A DNA stretch of 37,549 nucleotides from JADFNO01 sp965369945. Lineage in GTDB: Bacteria > Planctomycetota > Phycisphaerae > Phycisphaerales > SM1A02. How positions within the stretch are numbered: position 1 is the stretch's first letter; each line of letters opens with the position of its first letter. Position numbers and translations under genes: made by a program. Under the pieces are notes generated by a model. The model saw only the letters and a list, made by a program, of their open reading frames with translations, had not been told where the DNA came from and did not search any database. This document shows positions 25,044-33,843 of this stretch, piece after piece. Location: positions 1 through 37,549 of the forward strand of contig CBDUST010000006.1 of NCBI GenBank assembly GCA_965369945.1. The letters run 5' to 3'.

Positions 25044-25897
25044 AACGAAGAAATCTCATACGTCTACGACCGAAGCTGCTTGTAATCTTGGTTGGGCTGT
25101 CGTGCCTGGCCGGACTCGCCGGGGCCGCGATGGCTCAGGGTGGCGACCCAACCGGCCCGGCGCGCGAAGCCTCCGGCGCCAGCAGTTTTGCGGACATGTT
25201 TTTCATCGCCCGCAAGACCAACCCCGTCACCAACGAAAAGTCAGTCGAGATCCTCGGCAGCTTCATCATCTGGTTCCTGCTATTGCTATCAATGTTGAGC
25301 ATCGGCTTGATCGGGCACATGGCCATGACCAACCAGCGCAAGTCGATCGTGCCGGAGGGTGTGGTCGCTGAAGCCAAACGTCTGCTATCCGCTGGGAAGT
25401 ATCGCGAGGCGATGGAGATGGCAAGTGGTGACGAGAGCTATTTCAGCCAGGTGCTGCACGCAGCCCTGGGCGAAGCGAACCACGGCTTCAACGCCGTCAT
25501 ACGCTCCTTGGAACAAACGTCCGACGAGTTGACGACGATCCGATTGCGCCGCATCGAATACCTCAACGTGCTGGGACAGGTGAGCCCAATGATCGGTTTG
25601 TTCGGGACCGTTTACGGAATGATCATGGCGTTCCAGGCGATCGTGGCTGCGGGCGGCAACGCCGATCCCGTGCTTTTGGCCGGCGGAATCAGCACCGCGC
25701 TCACCACGACCTTCTGGGGATTGGTGGTCGCAATCCCCGCCTTATCAGGCTACGCCATCATTCGCAACAAGATTGACGAGCTAACGACGGAGGGGACGCT
25801 GACCGCCGAAGAGTTGCTCAATCAATTTCGCCCTAAGCCGACGAAGCGCATTGTCGCTGAATCCAATCCGACGCCGCATGTCAAGACGGAGGGGTAG
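25040..25897 (+). CDS. TolQ/ExbB/MotA-family proton channel with signal peptide
   Basis: This 285-residue protein belongs to the proton channels that power TonB, Tol-Pal and flagellar motors. A cleavable-looking signal peptide (to about residue 32, AMA-QGG) precedes three membrane helices at about 70-92, 180-200 and 220-245. The conserved segment LGQVSPMIGLFGTVYGMI, followed by a GGISTALTTTFWGLVVAIPAL stretch with its conserved Thr residues, is diagnostic for the family. The start is TTG at 25040; the N-terminus is a perfect signal sequence from there and no later start would keep it. Two ExbD/TolR genes follow, as expected for a 5:2 type motor complex in the inner membrane. Confidence 0.9.
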   Translation: MKRRNLIRLRPKLLVILVGLSCLAGLAGAAMAQGGDPTGPAREASGASSFADMFFIARKTNPVTNEKSVEILGSFIIWFLLLLSMLSIGLIGHMAMTNQRKSIVPEGVVAEAKRLLSAGKYREAMEMASGDESYFSQVLHAALGEANHGFNAVIRSLEQTSDELTTIRLRRIEYLNVLGQVSPMIGLFGTVYGMIMAFQAIVAAGGNADPVLLAGGISTALTTTFWGLVVAIPALSGYAIIRNKIDELTTEGTLTAEELLNQFRPKPTKRIVAESNPTPHVKTEG

Positions 25898-25954
25898 CCC
25901 AACAGTGTTCGGTTTGACGCCCGCGATTTCGTACCCCCAAGCGACGAACGAATC

Positions 25955-26422
25955 ATGAGCGCAACATGTAAGCGAGGCCCGGCCCGGGTTGAGGCGAACC
26001 TCACGCCGTTGATCGATGTGACGTTCCTGTTGATCGTGTTCTTCGTGCTCGTTTCACAGATCGTCGAGCTGGAGAACGTGGACCTCGATCTGCCTGCGCC
26101 GACCGATCCGGTCAGTGAACTAGCGGGCGACGAACAACGAGCCGTGGTCAACATCGTTCCCAAGCCCGGCGGCGATATTCTTGGGTATCGCTTGGGCGGA
26201 AAATCGTATGCGGCAGATCGCGACGGCCTCAAGGCAATGACGGCGAGGCTTGCGTCGATGTACAAGAATAACCCAGGGCTCTCCGTCAATCTGCGCGCCG
26301 ATGCAAGTACACATTACCGGTGGGTCGAGCCGGTCATGCAAGCGGTGTCTACGGCGGCGATGTTGTCGGAGCGCGAAATGACCGTGGCTCGTGTGAATCT
26401 CGTCGTGGTGAGGGAGGATTGA
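25955..26422 (+). CDS. ExbD/TolR-family protein 1
   Basis: This 155-residue protein has one membrane helix at about 17-37. It carries the key family motif: LTPLIDVTFLLIVFFVL, in which the Asp (about position 21) is the residue that takes up protons in the TolQ/ExbB channel. The periplasmic part (about 45-150) has the usual small alpha-beta fold (VNLRADASTHYRWV resembles the conserved block near the end). It acts with the TolQ-like protein 58 bases upstream. A second ExbD gene starts three bases after its stop, so the stator may contain two different ExbD-type subunits. Confidence 0.9.
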   Translation: MSATCKRGPARVEANLTPLIDVTFLLIVFFVLVSQIVELENVDLDLPAPTDPVSELAGDEQRAVVNIVPKPGGDILGYRLGGKSYAADRDGLKAMTARLASMYKNNPGLSVNLRADASTHYRWVEPVMQAVSTAAMLSEREMTVARVNLVVVRED

Positions 26423-26425
26423 GCT

Positions 26426-26977
26426 GTGCCGACTGATCCTTCAATTGAATCGAGCAGCTCCGATCGGTCATCCGTGAATGACGAGCAAATGATCGAACAC
26501 ACCAGCATCCGTCGACGCCGCGGACGCGAACGTTCTCCGATGTCCTTGAATCTCGTGGCCATGATTGATGTCGTGTTCTTGCTGCTCATTTACTTCATGA
26601 CCGCAACCGAGTTCAAACTGGGCGAGGAGATCTACCGGCTGGACTTGCCGCAGCGACTACCGTCAGCGCAAGTGCTCGATCCGTTCGAACTGGATGAAGA
26701 TCCGCTGCGAATTTCCGTAGCGACGACGGGCCTTGACGAGGACAACTATCGGATTCAACTCAGCGGCCCGTACGCACAGCCTGTCACGTTCGAAGAGTTG
26801 TTCGATTTCCTCGAGCAGCGGCGCATCAGCCTGCACGCACAGGATGGGCTGTTCCTTCCGGACCATCCGATCATCGTCGAGCCGACGCGCACCACTCGCT
26901 GGGAGCACGCGATGCAAGTGTTCAATGCCGCTGCCCGAGCGCGCTATACAAACCTCACGTTCGCCAAGCCGAGATGA
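26426..26977 (+). CDS. ExbD/TolR-family protein 2
   Basis: This 183-residue protein has a longer cytoplasmic N-terminus (about 38 residues, Ser-rich then Arg-rich) before a single helix, LNLVAMIDVVFLLLIYFM, with the proton-carrying Asp in MIDVVF. The periplasmic part ends with PIIVEPTRTTRWEHAMQVFN, matching the family's conserved ligand-binding end. The start is a GTG at 26426 with AGGGAGG about ten bases before it, inside the end of the first exbD. The two ExbD proteins differ strongly in sequence, so they are probably distinct subunits and not a recent duplication. The next gene begins three bases after the stop. Confidence 0.88.
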   Translation: MPTDPSIESSSSDRSSVNDEQMIEHTSIRRRRGRERSPMSLNLVAMIDVVFLLLIYFMTATEFKLGEEIYRLDLPQRLPSAQVLDPFELDEDPLRISVATTGLDEDNYRIQLSGPYAQPVTFEELFDFLEQRRISLHAQDGLFLPDHPIIVEPTRTTRWEHAMQVFNAAARARYTNLTFAKPR

Positions 26978-26980
26978 GCA

Positions 26981-29617
26981 ATGACGCGATGGTCTGATGT
27001 CAAAGTCACGCTTTGGAGGGGAACCCATGGATTGCTATCCATGGGCGTCGGGGTCTGCGCGCTCCTATTGATAGTTGCGACGAACGTCTGCGCACAGTCG
27101 TTGGAGGATCTACTCGATCAGCAACGGTTCCTTCGCGGTCTCAGCGAGCTTCGCCTGGCAGAAGTACTCGAGCAGTTTGTCGCATCACATCCGCCGGCCG
27201 ATCGAATCGAGGCCGCCCAATACCAGATCACGGCGCAGCGCATCCTCGTCAACGATCCGCAACGCTCGGTCACGCAGCGCCTGGCCAACGCTGAGCGGGT
27301 ACTGGAAATTCGGGCGGTGCTGATCAACGAGTATCCCGCCGATCTGCGCCGGCCGGGTTGGCTTGCTGATCAAGCTTCGGACCTGTTGTTTGTTGTGTTG
27401 CCGCTCGACGCCTCGGGATTGACCAGCCTGTTCGGACTACCTTCGCCGGCCCAGCGAACCCAAGCCGGTCGCGTAGCGCACCAAGTCAATGAACTTACGG
27501 CCGAGGCCGAGTTGGATATCCAGCGCGTGATCCTCGATATCGAGTCCACGCCTGACTATGGCGAGTCTATCCCGTCACAGATGAAGCGGCGACGACTCTC
27601 CGATGAGGAACGTGATCGACGCATTCCGTTCTTTCGAGGGATCGGCGCGTTCCTTCACGCCGAGTTCAACGAATCTGATGCCAACGGTAAGCAACAGCTC
27701 TATGCGCTCGCCGCGGAGCTTCTCATTCCGTTGGCTGAGCAGCTCGAAGGCGCCACGATCCGGATCGCGCAACTGTACGGTGCAATGGCACAGGCCCGGT
27801 TAGGCGATCTCGTCACAGCCGACATCATCCTCGCAAAGATCGCAGCCGATTCCTCGGCCAATGCGTCAACTCGATTTGCCGCTGAAATGTCCATGGTCCT
27901 CAACCGAGTCATCCGCGAGGACAATTCTGCGGGATTGACCGCACTTGATCAACTACACCAGCGTTACACCTCAGTTGACGACTTGTTCTTTCGTATTCTC
28001 CTTGCCGATCAACAATTTCTTCTACGACGCGAAATCGCGCAGCAGTCATCACCATCGCTCCAACAACAACGGCTCTCCGAGGCGTTCGCGTCGTATACCG
28101 ATCTGCTTGATCGCAATCTCGGCGCTCCGCATGAAACCGTTCGCGCGATCGTCTTCGCCAGGCTCACGCTCGCCGCATCCAATGACGTGCCTCTGGAACG
28201 TCTGCCCGCCATCGTCACGGTCGCTCGCGCACAACACTTGGCCGGTGATCAACATACCCGATCACAAGGGATTGAACTCTTTGAGCAAGTTCTGACGCGG
28301 GCGGATCTGACCGAGGGTGGGCACGCGGCCGCTGAGTTCGGTCTGGCTCGCGCACTTCTGGCGGACGAGCAGCACCTCTTGGCCGTGCGGAAGTTCGTGC
28401 GACTGGCGCGCGAACGTGCGACCCACCGCGAGTCGGAGCGCGCCATCGTGCTTGCCGTGACGGTTGCGGCCGAGCTTCATCAACGCTTTCCCACTGACGT
28501 CGAGGTTCGCGGCGCACTTGGTGAAGCGCTGGCGTTGCTGCTTCAACGCTACACCAATCTTCCAAGCATCGATCAGTGGCGCTACACAGCCGGGCGGCTC
28601 GCCTTGACCGAACAAGATTTTGACGCGGCGCTCGATCATTTCGGAGCGGTAGCGCCGGATGCCTCACAATGGCTGGACGCCCAATACATGAGAATCGTCG
28701 CGCTGCGGACGTGGGTTCGTGATCCAACGAACATCGGCGATCGCACCGAGCGCGTCCATCAACTGTCGGAAGAGATCCAACGAGCGCGGTCCATGCTCGA
28801 TCGAGGTGTGGCTTCCGCCATCGACGAATCACGAGCCCGAACTCTGCGGTATTACGCGATCAGCCTGCGTGTATTTGAGGCCGAGGTGTGGTTGGCCCAG
28901 GACGATCCACAGCAAGCCGCGGTGATACTAGCGGGAATAGAAGATAATCCGGCAGTCGACAGTCCGCTGCTGGCCCAAGCCCTGCTGGCGCGCATCGACG
29001 CGTATTACGCTGCCGGGCGCAGCGCCGAGGTCCCGCGTGAACTGGATCGACTGTTGGAGATCTCGCCCGACGAAGCCGGAGCGGTTCTCGCGGCGATGAT
29101 CATTGCGCGCCGGCCTCGAGTGGCCGAACTGCTCGCGTTGAGCCGTGACGAAGAAGCGGCTGAGCAGGCTCGACAGGAGCTCTTGCCGCTAGCCGAAGTC
29201 ATTGATCGTTGGCTGAAATCGCGCAGCAAGGCCGACTCGGCTACGGTGCGCTTGCAAGCAGCCGACGCGTATCGTCTCAGCCTGCGCTTTGACGACGCAC
29301 TGCGCTTGTACGACGAGCTGTTGGCCGCGCGTCCCAACGCTCAGGAAGGATTGTTCGGCCAAGCGGAGTGCCTGTTTCACCTGCCCGGCAACCGTGACGC
29401 CGAGGCGATGATTATTTACCGCCGACTTGCAAGCGCCGGCCAAGATGGTCAATACTATTGGCCCGCCCAGTTGCGTATGCTGCATATCCTTGATCGGATC
29501 GGACGCAACACCGACCGGATTGCCCCGCGCATCCGACGCCTTCGCCAAAAGGATTCTCGGTTCGGTGGCGAACAATACCGCCGTGGATTCGAAACGTTGC
29601 TCAATAAATACTCATGA
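26981..29617 (+). CDS. large secreted TPR-type protein
   Basis: This 878-residue protein starts with a signal peptide or membrane anchor (hydrophobic about 18-36, ending VCAQ). The rest is almost wholly alpha-helical, with repeating pairs rich in Ala, Leu, Arg and Asp; segments such as GHAAAEFGLARALLADEQHLLAVRKF (given here as about 440-465) and YDELLAARPNAQEGLFGQAECLF (about 780-800) have the TPR pattern. It should be a periplasmic scaffold. Its place directly after TolQ and two ExbD genes suggests that it links the motor to partners in the cell wall or outer membrane. The stop overlaps the next start (ATGA at 29614). Confidence 0.8.
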   Translation: MTRWSDVKVTLWRGTHGLLSMGVGVCALLLIVATNVCAQSLEDLLDQQRFLRGLSELRLAEVLEQFVASHPPADRIEAAQYQITAQRILVNDPQRSVTQRLANAERVLEIRAVLINEYPADLRRPGWLADQASDLLFVVLPLDASGLTSLFGLPSPAQRTQAGRVAHQVNELTAEAELDIQRVILDIESTPDYGESIPSQMKRRRLSDEERDRRIPFFRGIGAFLHAEFNESDANGKQQLYALAAELLIPLAEQLEGATIRIAQLYGAMAQARLGDLVTADIILAKIAADSSANASTRFAAEMSMVLNRVIREDNSAGLTALDQLHQRYTSVDDLFFRILLADQQFLLRREIAQQSSPSLQQQRLSEAFASYTDLLDRNLGAPHETVRAIVFARLTLAASNDVPLERLPAIVTVARAQHLAGDQHTRSQGIELFEQVLTRADLTEGGHAAAEFGLARALLADEQHLLAVRKFVRLARERATHRESERAIVLAVTVAAELHQRFPTDVEVRGALGEALALLLQRYTNLPSIDQWRYTAGRLALTEQDFDAALDHFGAVAPDASQWLDAQYMRIVALRTWVRDPTNIGDRTERVHQLSEEIQRARSMLDRGVASAIDESRARTLRYYAISLRVFEAEVWLAQDDPQQAAVILAGIEDNPAVDSPLLAQALLARIDAYYAAGRSAEVPRELDRLLEISPDEAGAVLAAMIIARRPRVAELLALSRDEEAAEQARQELLPLAEVIDRWLKSRSKADSATVRLQAADAYRLSLRFDDALRLYDELLAARPNAQEGLFGQAECLFHLPGNRDAEAMIIYRRLASAGQDGQYYWPAQLRMLHILDRIGRNTDRIAPRIRRLRQKDSRFGGEQYRRGFETLLNKYS

Positions 29618-30345
29618 CCGCAAAAGCTGTGATGAACGAAAAGGATCGTGTAGAACGTTTCGAAGCTGCGTACAACCGCATCGATCACGCGCTGACCGAA
29701 ATGACCGAACGGCGCGGACGCAAACAGAAGCATCCATTCGCCGCCAAGGTGCGCATCGCGGCCAGCCGGTATCGGCGGTTGGGGAAGTACGTGGATTTTC
29801 TGCTGGAGATCGGCGATCTGCGCAACGCGATCGTTCATAATCGCACTGAACAGGATTATTACATCGCGGTGCCCAATGAAGATACAGTCTCCAAGCTCGA
29901 AGCGATCGAGCAGCGCATGTTCTCGCCGCCGAGTGTCAGTCCGCAGTTCGTGCGCAAAGTCACGACGATGCGCGCGGATCAGTCGCTTGTAGATGTGTTG
30001 AAGCTGGTCCGCAACGATGGGTATTCGCGGTATCCGGTTTATGAGGACAAGCGATTCGTCGGACTGTTGACGACCAATGGTTTGGCGCGCTGGATGGCCG
30101 AGCACGCTAAGTCTGGAAGGCTCGACGTTGATCTGAGTCAAGTCTCGATCGAGGAGGTCGTTGCGGCCGACCACCGCAAAGATTCCGTGGCGTTCGTCGC
30201 GCGCAGCGCACTTTTGGACGACGTCGATGCAATGTTCTCCGACCACAAGCCGTTGGAAGCGGTGATCATCACCGAGCACGGCAAACCGCACGAGACCCCC
30301 ATCGGCCTCATCAGCCCCGCCGACATCGCCGCATTGGAAGATTGA
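29614..30345 (+). CDS. CBS-domain protein
   Basis: This 243-residue cytoplasmic protein has a helical, basic N-terminal region (about 1-100) with the segment IGDLRNAIVH, and then two CBS-like motifs: SDGYSRYPVY-like NDGYSRYPVYEDKRFVGLLT at about 132-151, and a second around 185-240 ending ETPIGLISPADIAAL. CBS pairs usually bind adenine nucleotides and regulate an attached activity. The N-terminal part is not recognised. The ATG at 29614 overlaps the previous stop; a second ATG at 29632 is also possible. Because it is the last gene before a hairpin, it may be co-transcribed with the envelope operon, although its role there is unclear. Confidence 0.8.
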   Translation: MTAKAVMNEKDRVERFEAAYNRIDHALTEMTERRGRKQKHPFAAKVRIAASRYRRLGKYVDFLLEIGDLRNAIVHNRTEQDYYIAVPNEDTVSKLEAIEQRMFSPPSVSPQFVRKVTTMRADQSLVDVLKLVRNDGYSRYPVYEDKRFVGLLTTNGLARWMAEHAKSGRLDVDLSQVSIEEVVAADHRKDSVAFVARSALLDDVDAMFSDHKPLEAVIITEHGKPHETPIGLISPADIAALED

Positions 30346-30354
30346 GTGTAAAGC

Positions 30355-30371
30355 CGCGACCAGTGGTCGCG
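30355..30371 (+). terminator. possible terminator after the CBS gene
   Basis: CGCGACC-AGT-GGTCGCG is a perfect seven-pair hairpin with a three-base loop, ten bases after the stop codon. It is followed by ATTTG rather than a full T-run, so termination may be partial. It would close the operon that starts at 22829. Confidence 0.5.
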
Positions 30372-30405
30372 ATTTGAACGGCAGAAGGCGCGAATAAAAC
30401 GGGGC

Positions 30406-30528
30406 CGGGTGCCACCGAGAGCGAGTCCCGGCGCGCCGGGACGAGTCGTCGGTGGGCACGGAAGAGCGTCGTGACATCGGCACGCACGACTCGCTCGCCT
30501 TCGGCTCCCTCGCTGTGCGTGGCACCCG
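30406..30528. repeat. nested inverted-repeat element (123 bp)
   Basis: The element is bounded by CGGGTGCCAC (30406-30415) and its exact reverse complement GTGGCACCCG (30519-30528). Inside, GAGCGAGTC pairs with GACTCGCTC, and a perfect 18-base palindrome, GTCCCGGCGCGCCGGGAC, lies at 30425-30442. There is no coding frame of interest. Terminal GGGTGCCAC-type repeats suggest a dispersed repeat or a small non-autonomous mobile element. The rest of the 291-base gap (30346-30636) shows no gene. Confidence 0.65.
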
Positions 30529-30636
30529 CGCCAATCGCATCTTTGGGGAAGACAACGGGACCGGTCCGTCTAGCGCTCCGCCGCGCCGCCCGGGGAGCGG
30601 CCGCTAAACGGGGGAGACCCGGCGGCGAAACGGCAC

Positions 30637-31389
30637 CTATTCCATCATGCGAAGTTCGTCGCGGAGGATGGCGGCCAGCTCGTAGTTCTCGGCATCCAGC
30701 GCGCCGCGCAGCCGCTCCTCCAGTTCCACGCGCTGACTTCCCGGCAGCTTGGGAACCAACGCATCGCGCATCCCCCGGAGAAGCTGCACCTCATTGGCCT
30801 GATCATACAGATCAGCGTGGCCGGCCTGCTCGAAGATCGTCTTGAGCTCCGCCAGGCCGGCGTCGATCGCGCCGAGAGCCTCTTTAGACTGTTCGGTCGC
30901 CATCGCGTGCTCCGCTTGAGCCCGAGTTCGCATCATGATCACATACGGCCGAAACTGTTCGAGCACGGTGCGATCAACATCCTCAGCTCCGTAATCTCGG
31001 CACAACGTAAAGACTTCAAGGTTGCGGGTCGTATCGCGGATCACCCCTTCGAAATCGGCTAGCGCAAACAACCCAACGTAGCGGTGGTAATACTGCACCG
31101 CCTCCTCGCGCAGCGCCCGTGCTTCATCCGGGCCGAGGACGAATCCTTCCGACCCGCCGTTTTGCTCGGTATAACGCCGCAGCCGATCCTGCTGATAGGC
31201 GAGCAACGACTCGAAGCCTTCCGGTTCCAAGCCATCGGGGCGGCCTTCGATTTCCATCTGCAACACACCCAGGTCCAGGCGCACCTGGAGCTTGGGTCGG
31301 CCGTCATCCCCGGCGATGCGTTTGGCGATGATACGTCCGGGCTCATAGGGCCAAGAGCGCAGCAGTTGGGTTATATCGAGCTCACTCAT
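30637..31389 (-). CDS. UVR-motif protein of unknown function
   Basis: This 250-residue protein ends in a UVR motif (ELEERLRGALDAENYELAAILRDELR), written here as residues about 222-247, the helical hairpin through which UvrB and UvrC interact and which also occurs in McsA and ClpC-type adaptors. The N-terminal region with KLQVRLDLGVLQMEIEGRPDG and the central helical part are not a nuclease or helicase that I can recognise, and the zinc-binding cysteines of McsA are absent. It is probably a protein-interaction adaptor. The start is the ATG at 31389. It is divergent from the sigma factor gene across a 316-base gap. Confidence 0.8.
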   Translation of the reverse strand: MSELDITQLLRSWPYEPGRIIAKRIAGDDGRPKLQVRLDLGVLQMEIEGRPDGLEPEGFESLLAYQQDRLRRYTEQNGGSEGFVLGPDEARALREEAVQYYHRYVGLFALADFEGVIRDTTRNLEVFTLCRDYGAEDVDRTVLEQFRPYVIMMRTRAQAEHAMATEQSKEALGAIDAGLAELKTIFEQAGHADLYDQANEVQLLRGMRDALVPKLPGSQRVELEERLRGALDAENYELAAILRDELRMME

Positions 31390-31705
31390 CCGATTAGCCA
31401 GAATCTAGGTAAACGATGCGAGTCATCCTATCGCGGTTGGCCCAGCAGCCTAATCGGACGCTGCGACGGGCTCAATACACCGGCCCATCCAGCCGACGCT
31501 ACGAGGGTGGTTCGCTGCGGACGAGGACGTCCAGAATGAGCCAAGGGAGGTGACTCAGGGGTGATTGGGCAATCTTCTAATCCTGCTGCATCCATCGGCC
31601 CGTTCGCTACGGATAGCGAGTGGGTTGGTTGCATGTCTTGTTGCTCGGCGGCGCTGCCGTCGACGCGGTTTACGGTTCTCTTACTCAACTGAATAGCGAA
31701 TCTGA
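31390..31705. other. intergenic region between divergent genes
   Basis: These 316 bases separate the UVR gene (minus) from the sigma factor gene (plus) and must hold both promoters, but no pair of boxes stands out. A TTTACG and an AATAGCG element near 31670-31700 are weak. The sigma gene has no clear ribosome binding site. GGGAGGTGAC at about 31545 could be a ribosome binding site but has no sensible frame after it. A GTG-started frame from 31620 overlaps the sigma gene and looks spurious. Confidence 0.4.
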
Positions 31706-32605
31706 ATGGCCCGTTACGCCCTGCAATCCGATCTGCGGCTCTACCTCCGCCAAATCAACGAGGTTGGCTTGCTCAATGCCCAAGAAGAGCGAGAACTGGG
31801 CTGGCGCATCATCAACGACAACGATCCCGCTGCCAAGGACCGGATGGTTCGGGCCAATTTGCGGCTGGTTGTTTCAATCTCCAAGCACTATGTCAACCGC
31901 GGCCTTCCGCTGAGCGACCTGATCGACGAAGGCAACATCGGTTTGATCCGTGCGGTTGAAGGCTTCGATCCCGCCCAAGGGGCGCGCTTTTCCACCTACG
32001 CTTCGTGGTGGATCAAACAGGCGATCAAGCGAACGTTGATCAATGCGGTTCAACCGATTCATATTCCGGCATACATGGTCGAACTCATTGCCAGATGGAA
32101 ACAAGCGACACGCCGACTCGAGGACGAGCTTGGTCGCCAACCAAACACGCAGGAGCTGGCGGAAATGATGCAGGTCCCGCCCAAGAAACTGCAAATCATT
32201 CGGCGGGCGATGAAGGCGTGCAGCACTTCGACACAAGCGCCGCTGGATGACGACGGTCAGATCATCGACTTCGCCGAGATGTTCGAGGACTATCGCCTGG
32301 AGCCGCCGGAGCATTGCGTTGCCGAGCTGGAGGAGTTCGACACCCTGCTGAAGCTGATCGACGCGATTGACGAGCGAGACGCCAAGGTCCTTCGCCTGCG
32401 GTTCGGGTTGGAGGGCAAGGAGCCGTTGACGCTCAAGCAGATCGGCAAAGAGGTCGGCCTGACCCGGGAGCGCGTGCGCCAGATCGAGGTCGATGCGCTC
32501 AAGAAGCTGCAGGCACAGCTACGCGACGATCGTCCCAGCCGGTTCTTCCGCCAATCCAACGGTGAAGAAGACATCGGCCGCGAGCGGCGCGCCAAGGCGG
32601 GATGA
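31706..32605 (+). CDS. RNA polymerase sigma-70 family factor (RpoD/RpoS-like)
   Basis: This 299-residue sigma factor directs RNA polymerase to promoters. Region 1.2 (YLRQINEVGLLNAQEE), region 2 (ANLRLVVSISKHY, then LIDEGNIGLIRAVEGFD and FSTYASWWIKQAI, the -10 reading helix), region 3 (LIARWKQATRRLEDELGRQP) and region 4 (RLRFGLEGKEPLTLKQIG, then LTRERVRQIE, the -35 reading helix) are all complete. There is no region 1.1, and total length is well below a primary RpoD, so it is probably an alternative factor of group 2, similar to primary sigma in its promoter preference. The ATG at 31706 begins the conserved region almost directly. It converges on gcvT with seven bases between stops. Confidence 0.93.
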   Translation: MARYALQSDLRLYLRQINEVGLLNAQEERELGWRIINDNDPAAKDRMVRANLRLVVSISKHYVNRGLPLSDLIDEGNIGLIRAVEGFDPAQGARFSTYASWWIKQAIKRTLINAVQPIHIPAYMVELIARWKQATRRLEDELGRQPNTQELAEMMQVPPKKLQIIRRAMKACSTSTQAPLDDDGQIIDFAEMFEDYRLEPPEHCVAELEEFDTLLKLIDAIDERDAKVLRLRFGLEGKEPLTLKQIGKEVGLTRERVRQIEVDALKKLQAQLRDDRPSRFFRQSNGEEDIGRERRAKAG

Positions 32606-32612
32606 CAACCAT

Positions 32613-33749
32613 CTAGCCTGCCTTATAGAACGGCAATTTGACGACCTCAGCGTCGGTTGTAGCGCGACCCAGATCGACCTGCACGTTCGTTCCCGGTTCG
32701 CAGTGTTCGGCAACGACATAGGCCATAGCGATCGACTTTCCAAGCGTGGGGCTCGCGCAACCGCTGGTAACGAAGCCGACTTCAACGCCGTCGCGCACGA
32801 CCTTCATCTCCTGACGTGCGGTGCGCTTGCCCTCAAGAACCAGTCCCACTAAGCGGCGCTTGGGGCCGTCTTGGGCGATTTGGCGTAGTGCGTCCTGCCC
32901 GATGAAATGACCCACATCCGGATCGTCGTCGCCTTTGTCAACTTTGACGGCGAACTTCAAGCCCGCGGACAGCGGATCGAATTGCTCGGTAATCTCATGG
33001 CCATAGAGCGGCATACCCGCTTCGAGGCGCAGTGAATCACGCGCGCCCAGACCAGCGGGTTGGAGCGGCACATCGTCGGCATCGAGATCACCCACGAGGA
33101 AACCCAGCGCCGCTGCAGCGAGCGCCGCGGGCATGATTACTTCCACACCGTCTTCGCCGGTGTAGCCTGTGCGCGACACGATCACAGTCGCGCCAAGCAC
33201 ATCCTTTTGAACGAACCGATAGCGTTTCAGCTCGGTCACCTCCGGCGCGAGCGGTTTGATGAGGTTCATCACGGCCGGCCCCTGAATCGCGAGCATTCCG
33301 GTTTCAGTCGTTTCGTCGTGCAGATCAAATTCCATGTCGCCGCGCGCTTGCTGGAAGTGGTCGAGCAGCTTGAGTCGATTGGCGGCGTTGCAGACCATCA
33401 GGTATTCGCCATCGCCAAGGTAGTACACCAGAACGTCGTCGTGACATCCACCTTGTTCGTTGCATACAAGCGTGTAGCGAGCTTGGTCGTCGGCCATGCC
33501 GGAAATCTGGCGGGTGCAAACATGATCGAGGAACCGACACGCGTCGCGGCCGGTGAAACGCAGCCGCCCCATATGCGAGACGTCGAACACGCCGCCGCTT
33601 GAGCGAACCTGCTGGTGCTCGTCGATGATGGAGCAATAGAGCATCGGCATTTCCCAGCCGGCGAAGTCGACCATCTTCGCACCCTGGCTGAGATGGAAAT
33701 CATGGAACGGCGTTCGGAGCATCGCAGTTTGTTCAGTCGTGGTAGACAT
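32613..33749 (-). CDS. gcvT: aminomethyltransferase, glycine cleavage T protein
   Basis: This 378-residue enzyme takes the aminomethyl group from lipoylated H protein to tetrahydrofolate, releasing ammonia, in the glycine cleavage system. Visible landmarks are TPFHDFHLSQGAKMVDFAGWEMP near the start (residues about 13-35), GVFDVSHMGR, the folate-site region SRTGYTGEDGVEV, GLGARDSLRLEAGMPLYGHE with the conserved Arg and Glu, and a C-terminal domain with VGFVTSGCASPTLGKSIAMAYV. Length is typical. The ATG at 33749 is preferred to an in-frame TTG at 33761. The genes for H and P proteins are not in the window. The call is firm. Confidence 0.95.
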   Translation of the reverse strand: MSTTTEQTAMLRTPFHDFHLSQGAKMVDFAGWEMPMLYCSIIDEHQQVRSSGGVFDVSHMGRLRFTGRDACRFLDHVCTRQISGMADDQARYTLVCNEQGGCHDDVLVYYLGDGEYLMVCNAANRLKLLDHFQQARGDMEFDLHDETTETGMLAIQGPAVMNLIKPLAPEVTELKRYRFVQKDVLGATVIVSRTGYTGEDGVEVIMPAALAAAALGFLVGDLDADDVPLQPAGLGARDSLRLEAGMPLYGHEITEQFDPLSAGLKFAVKVDKGDDDPDVGHFIGQDALRQIAQDGPKRRLVGLVLEGKRTARQEMKVVRDGVEVGFVTSGCASPTLGKSIAMAYVVAEHCEPGTNVQVDLGRATTDAEVVKLPFYKAG

Positions 33750-33843
33750 AATCTTGACCAAGGCCCCCGGTCCCGGAAATAGCGATCGGCGTACGTCCTT
33801 CGGTGCGGGCGACTCAGGCTTGGTGAATCTCGTCCTTCGCTGA

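Noticed and set aside
28215..28832. 205-codon minus-strand frame
   Set aside because: It is antisense to the large TPR protein, very Arg-rich and without family features.
29455..30555. 366-codon minus-strand frame across the TPR gene end and CBS gene
   Set aside because: It is antisense to two genes with clear domains and itself resembles no family.
31620..31913. GTG-started frame overlapping the sigma factor gene
   Set aside because: It shares about 200 bases with a strongly conserved sigma factor in another frame.
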